Source: Paulinella micropora
Lineage: Eukaryota; Cercozoa; Imbricatea; Euglyphida
Length of the DNA stretch: 34,172 nucleotides
Reading direction: 5' to 3'
Assembly (NCBI GenBank): GCA_009731375.1
Contig: BJOX01000080.1
Location: forward strand, 78,153-112,324
Under the pieces are notes generated by a model. That model worked only from the letters and a program-made list of their open reading frames with translations, had not been told where the DNA came from and searched no databases. The position numbers were made by a program, and so were the translations under genes. Shown one piece after another: positions 26,897 through 34,172 of this stretch; positions within the stretch are counted from its first letter, which is position 1, and each line of letters begins with the position of its first letter.

Positions 26897-29259
26897 TCAC
26901 TGTTCACGTTCCTGGACTGCCTGTGCCTGCTGCATGCCTTGTGCCGGCGCTGCTTGGTGCAGTGTCGCTTGTGTCTGAATAGCCTGTGAAGGCGGTGCTG
27001 AGTGGAGTCCTGCTCGTGTTTGTAAGCTCTGTGTAGCTGGTGCTGAGTGCAGGCCTCCCGTGGTGGCGATGCGGACTGGGTTGGGTCGCAGCACTTGGTG
27101 TGCCTGGCTTGGCGTGTGGAAGCCGCTGGTGGAGAGCTTCGGGTGCGCACTTGAGCTGCTGCTGTGGTAGCTCACTGCAATGGGCTCCGGGTGTGCGGGC
27201 GTGGCCTGGTTCCACGAGGGCTCTTCTGCTCGCCCGTGCGGGCTGGTTTTGGCCAGGCGTTGGAAGTGGTTGGCCTCGCTGAGGTGGCCCATTTCCCGGT
27301 GCGCCATGGACAGGTTCGAGTTGACGGTGCGCAACAGAGCCACGTCGCCCAGCTCCAGCCAGATCTCCCCGGCGATTTGGTAGTAATGGACCGCCTCGGG
27401 GTACATCTGCATGATGTGGTACGTCGCGCCCATGTTGACATAGGAAATAGCTTGTGAGCTCTTATCTCTTGTTTGCAATGCCAGCGAAAGCGATTGCTCG
27501 TGACAGTTGAGAGCGCGCTCATATTGGCCAAGGTTGGTAAGAGCGATGGCCATTCCACCCAATACCATGGGCTTGACATGCATAGCATGGTCCTCTTCGC
27601 TGAAGACATGAGCACAGACCGCCTCGAACAAGGGCAGGGCCTCTTCAAACCGTTTTTGTCCGTTGCAGATGACGGCCATGATGCAGAGCGCGCCCATCTC
27701 GCCGTCCTTGTCCTTGCAGGCGCGGTGGTTGGTGGCCGCCTCCCGCGCCACTTGTAGCGCTTCATCCAGCTCGCCCAGGTTCTGCAGCAGGGAGGCCAGC
27801 CGACTTTGCACACTGGCCAGCCAGCGAGCGTTTTGCAAGTCGCGGGCGATGGCCAAGGCGGTTTTGAAGGAGGCGACTGCTTCGAGGTCTTGGCCGAGCC
27901 CCTCCTGAATCACCTGCGCAGCCAGCACATGCCAACGTCACACAACTAGCAACAGACTGTGCACAAAAGCTGGTGAAGCAGAAAAGAAGCCTATGCAAGC
28001 AAGCAAGCACACAAAAGAGAAGAAGGAAAAACAGATGTGGATGAATATTGACCCCAAGCAGCTCGTGCGCCATGAACTCGCCGTCGCGACTGTTGATCTT
28101 GACAGCAATATCCAGTGCTTCGCGCTGGTGAGTGAGAGCCTTGTTGAATTGCCCCAGTTGGCACAAAGCACGACCAAGCTCGATTTGTAGTTTGCCTTCT
28201 CGAGAGCGGTCCTTGATCCTCTGTGCTTCCCAAGAAGCTTCTGCCGCGCGGATTTCCTCTTGTGTATTGCTGCCCCCAGACTGACTGCTACTGGTTCCGT
28301 GGATCTTGCGCTTATGTCGGGCCAAGTTGCCACTCTCCGTATATCTGCCACAGTATCGCATACATGTTTAGTCCATCCATCCACTCTTCTTCTTCCTCCT
28401 CTTCTTCTTTCTTCTTCCTCCTCCTCCTCCTTCTTCTTCTCCTTCTTCTTCTTCTTCTTCTTCTTCTTCTTCTTCTTCTTCTTCTTCTTCATCCTTGTTC
28501 GTTCTTGTTCTTCTTGTGCAATGATATCCTTACGTACGATCTGTCGCAGATATTGCATTTGAACTCCTGCACGTTTCCGGGTCGGCGCGTGTGGATCTTC
28601 ATGTGGCGCTTGACAGTGAAGTTGGTGGCAAAGCCCAGCTGGCAGATCGGGCAAATGAAGGGGGAGAGACGCTGCTGAGCAGGGATTTCCATCGGATCAA
28701 GGTTTGTGATTTTGGGACCATGTTTTTGCTACAACAGGCACAGACAGGCATGCGGAAGAAAGAAATGAAGAAAGGAAGAAAGAAAGGCTAGACAGACGGA
28801 AGGAAAGGCGAGAAAGAACATTGAGATCTTAAGAAAGGAAGAGAGTCTAAGTCAGGTCAAGGAAGGAAAAGAACGGAATTTTGGAGAGATTTCACCAACC
28901 TGATCGGATTGAAGAACTGGTTGGTATTGAGTATGGGCCACAGTAGGAGAAACTTTGCGGGAAGGTTGAGGAGGGATTCTTCTTTCAGTGTTGGTAGGTT
29001 GCAAATTTGGTCGAAGTGTTTCATCGGGAAGTGTTGGGATTTTCGGAAGGGAAGAACTTAGTGAGGAAAGTGACGCATCTTGGATAGGTTTGACGGAGTC
29101 ATAACTGCTGCCAAGACCTCTCGAGGTTTCGAATTCTGATCTTTTCGCTTTTTTCAAGGCAGGTTCCAAGGACGACGATGCCTCAGTAAACGAACTACCC
29201 AGGGACGACAACGTTGCACTCGCATGGTTAAGGTCCCAATCTCGGCGATGCCCGGTCAT
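26897..29259 (-). CDS. C2H2 zinc finger-TPR protein, four exons, 619 aa predicted
   Basis: Exons 29259-28900, 28728-28538, 28344-28053 and 27913-26897 join through GT-AG introns of 171, 193 and 139 bases, and every phase fits (total 1860 bases, TAA or TGA-type stop at 26897-26899). Residues 1-120 are Ser/Pro-rich and probably disordered. Finger 1 is C146, C149, H162, H166. Finger 2 is C178, C181, H194, H199 and exists only after splicing, since residue 184 is split by an intron. Residues about 234-505 form roughly six TPRs of about 40 residues (for example LGQYERALNCHEQSLSLA), of the kind seen in kinesin light chain and GPSM/TTC28-like proteins. The C-terminus has three 15-residue repeats beginning GLHSAP or TLHQAA. 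DNA or RNA binding plus protein scaffolding is likely. Intron 2 contains a (TTC)n array. This looks like an intact host gene. Confidence 0.85.
28384..28490 (+). repeat. (TTC)n array in intron 2 of the zinc finger-TPR gene
   Basis: Tandem TTC units with CTCC interruptions, within the 193-base intron 28345-28537. On the sense strand it is a (GAA)n polypurine tract near the acceptor side. Confidence 0.9.
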
Positions 29260-30190
29260 TTCAGTGCTTGAACGCGTGGTTTTACCACTGGATCAACTTG
29301 CAAAGGTAAGGGATAATAACAGAGCACCTCCAAAAATCACGAATTATTTGATCAGGCCTAAAAGCGCAAAAGAAAAAAATCGAAAGAAATGCGCCGTGGA
29401 ATACGTATAAAGAAAAGAAACTTCGACGAGCACCCACCCGCGCGCGACCAGCGTGCATCGAAGCATAAAAATTCCCAAAAAATCTTCAAGTACACTTCAG
29501 TGCACAGCAATTTTTATGTCTTTTTTGAGCCGTGAAAAATTGCGCCAAGGAACGTTCCTGGTGGAAAACTTCGTAGATCACGTGGGGGTTTTGTCGACAC
29601 TTTGTGGCACACCACTTGCAATCACTTTTTGCTCCAGTTTGCAGTGCACAGGAATCGACCGTTTTCTTCGGTGGATGGATGGCTCTCTTTGACACCCATG
29701 ACTCCTGCTTTGACATCTGAGACTGGGACGCACATCCATCGTATTCCTCGCACCAGTCAACATGGCAATCGTGGTAATAATTGCCGTTCTTTCTAATCCT
29801 CTGAGTTAGCTTGCAAGAGATTCTGTACTCCAAGGATTATCAATGTTTGTTATTGACGACATCTGTAAGTTTGTTGTTGTCGTTGCTCTGACTCGCTAGA
29901 TTGGAATCTGCGAAGAGCTGGATGCTTTGTCGGCCGTTGACTGGGTGGCCAGGGTCGCAGCTCAATCAAACATTTCATTTGTGTCTTTTTCTCGCTTGTT
30001 TTTTCACTGCCAAGTCTTTGATTTTTATTGTAAGTGATTTGTTCACACATAACACACTTACAAGACTTTGCCCTTTGACTTGCTTTTCGTTGTCTGATGA
30101 CGCTCCATCATATTGCGTGTTCAGCCTCCCACTCTCATGCAACCGATCGGTTGTTAGTGATCACTCTTTCAGCACTCTCACCCAGAAATT
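29260..30190. other. Upstream region of the zinc finger-TPR gene, no other gene supported
   Basis: Mixed-composition DNA. It must contain the promoter of the gene starting at 29259, but I see no clear TATA element. Short frames here show no domain. Confidence 0.5.
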
Positions 30191-30395
30191 TAGTCGAAGA
30201 AGGAAACTGTTCCCTAACATATCATGACGTTTTTCAATTTGAACACGCATGCAAATAGACATGCAGGTACACACGCAAGTACAAGTACACATACACGTGT
30301 ACACACACACACATAAGTTCAGTCGAAGAAGGAAACTGTTCTAACATATCATGACGTTTTTCAAATTGAACACGCATGCAATTAGACATGCACGT
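30191..30395 (+). repeat. About 76-base direct repeat leading into a GT array
   Basis: AGTCGAAGAAGGAAACTGTT followed by CTAACATATCATGACGTTTT and a second half ending in ACGCATGCAAT(A)TAGACATGCA occurs at about 30191-30270 and again at about 30320-30395. The spacing is about 128 bases and the copies are separated by a CA-rich stretch. Confidence 0.9.
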
Positions 30396-30554
30396 ACGTA
30401 CGTGTACGTGTGTGTGTGTGTGTGTGCATGTGCATGTGTATGTGTATGTGTATGTGTATGTGTGTACGTGTACGTGTACGTGTACGTGTACGTGTATGTG
30501 TACGTGTATGTGCATGTGCATGTGTATGTGTATGTGTATGTGTATGTGTCTGTA

Positions 30555-30585
<31 letters not shown>

Positions 30586-30855
30586 GTGTAACACATGTGT
30601 ATGTGTATGTGTATGTTGTCTGTGTCTGTGAGTACTTATGTGTGTGTATGTGTACACATGTGTATGTACTTGTACTTGCGTGTACGCACGTACACGTACA
30701 CGTACACGTACACGTACACGTGCACGCACACGCACACGTACACGTACACGTACACGTACACGTACACATACACATACACATACACATACACATACAAGTA
30801 GACATATACATACACATACACATACGCATTCAAAAAAAAAACCATACAAATACAA

Positions 30856-30886
<31 letters not shown>

Positions 30887-30972
30887 TACACCTACACAAC
30901 ATACACATACACATACACATACGCATACACATAGACATACACATACACATACACAACATACACATACACAAC

Positions 30973-31003
<31 letters not shown>

Positions 31004-31008
31004 TACGC

Positions 31009-31045
<37 letters not shown>

Positions 31046-31270
31046 TGCACATACACGTATACATATACATGCACATACGCATACACATACGCATACACAT
31101 ACACATACACATACACATACATATACACATACACACATACACACATGCACACATACACATACACACACATACAGATACACACATACACACATACACATAT
31201 ACATACATACACATACACATACACATATACAAAAACACATACACATGCACATACACATACACATACATGT
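30396..31270. repeat. Inverted pair of GT/CA-type arrays
   Basis: From about 30396 to 30685 the units are GTGTAT and GTGTAC. From about 30690 to 31270 they are the complements ACGTAC, ACACAT and ACATAC. The switch occurs near TGCGTGTACGCACGTACA at about 30677-30695. The two arms could fold into a long imperfect hairpin. Confidence 0.9.
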
Positions 31271-31365
31271 ACTACATACTTCACATACATATAGACACAA
31301 GACTGACACTGTTCTTGCAGGATCCTTTGGGATTGTTGGCAAGGAGCAAAGCGCAAGTGCAGGTA

Positions 31366-31460
31366 CATAAATACATACATACATACATACACACATACAC
31401 ACATACATACATACATACATACATACACACACACATACATACATACATACATACATACGT
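31366..31460 (+). repeat. (ACAT)n tetranucleotide array
   Basis: Nearly pure ACAT units with CACA interruptions, one of many such blocks up to 33850. Confidence 0.9.
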
Positions 31461-31840
31461 TAGGGGCAGACTCCTGTTCAAACTTCTACTTGTTTGCCCA
31501 CCATTTCTCATATTAGAAATTCTTTCAGTTATGTATGTATTCACCATGCATGCATATATGTAGCACCACACACATTATAAACAATCAGTACGAACAATCA
31601 CGAGATACAAGTGAAGCAAATTGACAAGATGCGAAAGCAGCGCTGAAGTGAAGGTTCAGCACAACAGTGTTCAATTTATGAAATAAACTCACACACACAA
31701 ACATTCAACGTCGGGTTTACTGCTACCGGAGATGGGCATGGAGGCACATACATACATACAGATTAGGCGCAGACCTATTCAAGCTCCTACTTCTCTCCTA
31801 GCATTGCTTGTCTAAGAAATTCTTTCAACTATGTATGTAA
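31461..31840 (+). repeat. Duplicated unique module (two copies)
   Basis: 31461-31540 and 31763-31840 share a GGCAGACTCCTGTTCAAACT / GCGCAGACCTATTCAAGCTC start, a CTACTT core, and an identical AGAAATTCTTTCA followed by TATGTATGTA end. About 220 bases of other sequence lie between. Confidence 0.85.
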
Positions 31841-31938
31841 CGGGATGATAAATAAGTAAATACCTATTCCTAGGTGTGTGCTGTGCTGCTGTTGCCCAAG
31901 AGACTGCTTCTCCAACGCACAGGTTTGCTTTTGCTCTT

Positions 31939-31939
<1 letters not shown>

Positions 31940-31984
<45 letters not shown>

Positions 31985-32025
31985 TCTTCTCTTCTTTCTC
32001 TCTCTCTCTCTTTCTCTCTCTGTGT
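31940..32025 (+). repeat. (CT)n tract
   Basis: CT dinucleotide repeats with single T or A interruptions, directly upstream of a possible mini-exon at 32031. Confidence 0.9.
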
Positions 32026-32228
32026 GGAAAATGAGTGGGCAGTTTGACGGGCAGGTAAGGCAACTTCTTCTCTTTCTTTCTTCTTTCTTTCTCATTTCTT
32101 TCTTCTTTCCTTCTTCTTCCAGCGTGTCTCACCACTGTCCATGCAACACAGAGAGAAGGCTATTCTGGGATAGTTCGTGGCCACGCCTTGCCCACCACAA
32201 AAAACAAAAAAACAAACAAAAAAACAAC

Positions 32229-32230
32229 AA

Positions 32231-32296
<66 letters not shown>

Positions 32297-32306
32297 NNNN
32301 NNNNNN
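32229..32306 (+). repeat. Poly(A) run of about 65 bases ending in an assembly gap
   Basis: A-rich sequence becomes pure A from about 32232 to 32296, then ten N (32297-32306). It may be the tail of a retroposed sequence or a slippage-prone tract that ended the contig. No LINE or SINE body was recognised upstream. Confidence 0.9.
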
Positions 32307-32375
32307 GAAGCAAACGCACATAATTGCAAGATGGCTGCCAATAGGCTTATGGACAACGGCTAAGTTTTGTACATG

Positions 32376-32379
32376 CACA

Positions 32380-32411
<32 letters not shown>

Positions 32412-32944
32412 CATACATACATACATACATACATACGTACATCATACATACATATACATACATACTTATGCATGCATACATACATACATACATACATACA
32501 TACCTACATACATACCTACATACATACCTACATACATACCTACATACATACCTACATACATACATACGTACATACATACATGCATACATCACATACATAG
32601 CATACATACATACATACATACATACATACATACATACATACATACATACATACAGACATACATACATACATACATACATATACATACATATACATACATA
32701 CATACATACATACATACATGCATGCATGCATGCGTGCATGCGTGCGTGCGTGGTACGTACGTACGTACGTACGTATACGTACGTAAGTACATACATAAGT
32801 ACATACATACATACATACATACATACGTACATACATACATACGTACATGTGCAGAGATGATAGAACGTCTGCAGGAAAACTTACGGCTGGAGAGACCATA
32901 CACATACATACATATATACATATACATACATATACATACATACA

Positions 32945-32976
<32 letters not shown>

Positions 32977-33558
32977 CATATGTACATACATACATGCATG
33001 TGTAGAGTTGGTATAACGTGTCAGGAAAACTTGTGGCTGGAGAGCTGTTTGTATGCATGTATGTATTTATGTTTGTACGTACGTACGTATGTATGTATGT
33101 ATGTATGTATGTATGTATGTATGTATGTGCAGAGATGGTAGAACGTCTGCAGGAAAACTTGCGACTGGACAGACTGCCACACAGCTGTGGTACATGCATA
33201 CATACATACATGCATACACACATACATACACACATACATACATACATACATACATACATACATGCATATATTAATACACAAGGCCCTTTTGCATTGTTGG
33301 ATGGCTGATTTTGTGCTTAGGCTTGAGATCAAAGCCCTGCATACATACACACATACATACACACATACATACATACATACGTACATACATACATACATAC
33401 ATACATGCATGCATACATACATACATACATACATACATACATACATACATACGTACATACATACATACATGCATAAGGCATTTTTGCTGATGTTGTGCTC
33501 AGCCCTGGAGATCAAAGCGCTGCCTGTCTTGGGCTACAGACGGTTGTATGTATGTACG

Positions 33559-33589
<31 letters not shown>

Positions 33590-33850
33590 TGCAATTTAAT
33601 GTGATGTATGTAATGTATGTATGACCCCTATTCCTGCTCCTTGCTCTTTCTCTGACCAATACCATAGTTGCCTGCCTGCTTAAAACTATCATAGTCTGCC
33701 CTTCCCCTTCTGTTCCTTGCTTTCACCGACCAATAGTAAAGTTGTCTGCCAAGTTGCGTTCCTGTTTCCTGCTTGCTAAACGTCCTTAGACAAGGCACAG
33801 GCCCTGCTTAGAGTGTATGTATGCATGTATGTATGTATGTATGTATGTAT
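32376..33850. repeat. ACAT/GTAC/GTAT arrays with embedded duplicated modules
   Basis: Tetranucleotide arrays in both orientations (CATA, CGTA, GTAT) are interrupted by short unique modules. Module 1 is at about 32849-32897, 33001-33046 and 33128-33178 (AGAACGTCTGCAGGAAAACT core). Module 2 is at about 33281-33340 and 33475-33522 (GAGATCAAAGC core). Module 3 is at about 33631-33675 and 33708-33752 (CCAATA then AGTTG and CTGCC). Long Tyr/His/Ile/Thr or Cys/Met/Val frames here come from the tetranucleotide unit. Confidence 0.9.
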
Positions 33851-33852
33851 GT

Positions 33853-34172
33853 CCACGCAGGCAGCCCGTCATGCGCACGCTGGCCAAGTACTGTCAAGGT
33901 AACGCGTAAGAAATTAGAATTATTATCCCTGAAGGTGTTGGGAGTAGGGGGTGGGGGTTGGGGGGGACGGGGGAAATGGAAAATTTTTACCCCCCTGTCT
34001 TCGCAAGCTTGGCACGAGCTCTTTTTTAGGGATATAGTTGAAATTATGAAATTCGAATGTCATGACAAAGTAGTGCCAAAATGAATGGCTGAGAGAGCTC
34101 CAAGGGCATGTGAGAATGAAAAGACAAGCGACCTTGGGAGGGGGGGGGGGGGGGGGGGGGGGGGAAGGGCCC
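33853..34172. other. Right end of window, G-rich tracts, no gene
   Basis: 33938-33973 holds five or more runs of three to seven G with 1-3-base spacers, matching the G-quadruplex pattern. A pure run of 25 G lies at 34140-34164, just before the end. No coding sequence is supported. Confidence 0.7.

Noticed and set aside
30234-33515. Many Cys/Met/Val- or Tyr/His/Thr/Ile-repeat frames
   Set aside because: Translations of GTGTAT, ACACAT and ACAT arrays on both strands.

Overview
This is a eukaryotic genome scaffold with four 10-base N gaps. It carries GT-AG spliced genes, retroelement and DNA-transposon sequence, and very large amounts of simple tandem repeat. The host cannot be named from the sequence; a protist or alga is plausible because the left end resembles polinton-like viruses (PLVs) or virophage relatives.

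Positions 1-6928 are AT-rich, intron-free and tightly packed, and look viral. In order they hold: the C-terminal part of a possible virion protein (+), a DCL/DUF3223-like gene (+), a small frameshifted gene (-), a class 3 lipase (+), a 1101-residue fusion of a family-B-type DNA polymerase with an SF1 helicase (-), a small basic coiled-coil gene (-), a RING-like gene (-), a gap, and the end of a lysine-rich gene (+). Most starts have a TATATA-like box a few bases upstream of the ATG. Two genes share an identical 41-base start region. The block is either an endogenous virus or a viral contig scaffolded next to host DNA.

Positions 6929-14512 have no intact host gene that I can support. They hold a 137-base direct repeat around two small tryptophan-rich reading frames (LTR-like, but the second copy lies between two gaps). 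They also hold a broken Gag-like region with a CCHC zinc knuckle and diverged tandem repeats.

Positions 14858-25630 look like one large DNA transposon. Its ends are inverted repeats of at least about 130 bases, each built of short internal repeats. Inside, on the minus strand, is an IS630/Tc1-mariner-type transposase whose exons join in phase. A 3754-base intron of this gene holds a giant 9-bp minisatellite, and an upstream candidate intron holds the GATA and TAC arrays. On the plus strand lies a spliced, frame-broken gene of unknown function with a GAT-array intron.

Positions 26897-29259 (-) hold a four-exon gene for a predicted 619-residue protein with two C2H2 zinc fingers followed by TPRs; the second finger is completed only by splicing. 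From 30190 to the right end the DNA is mostly GT/CA and ACAT arrays with short unique modules copied two or three times between them. The long reading frames inside all these arrays are by-products of the repeat unit and are not annotated as genes.
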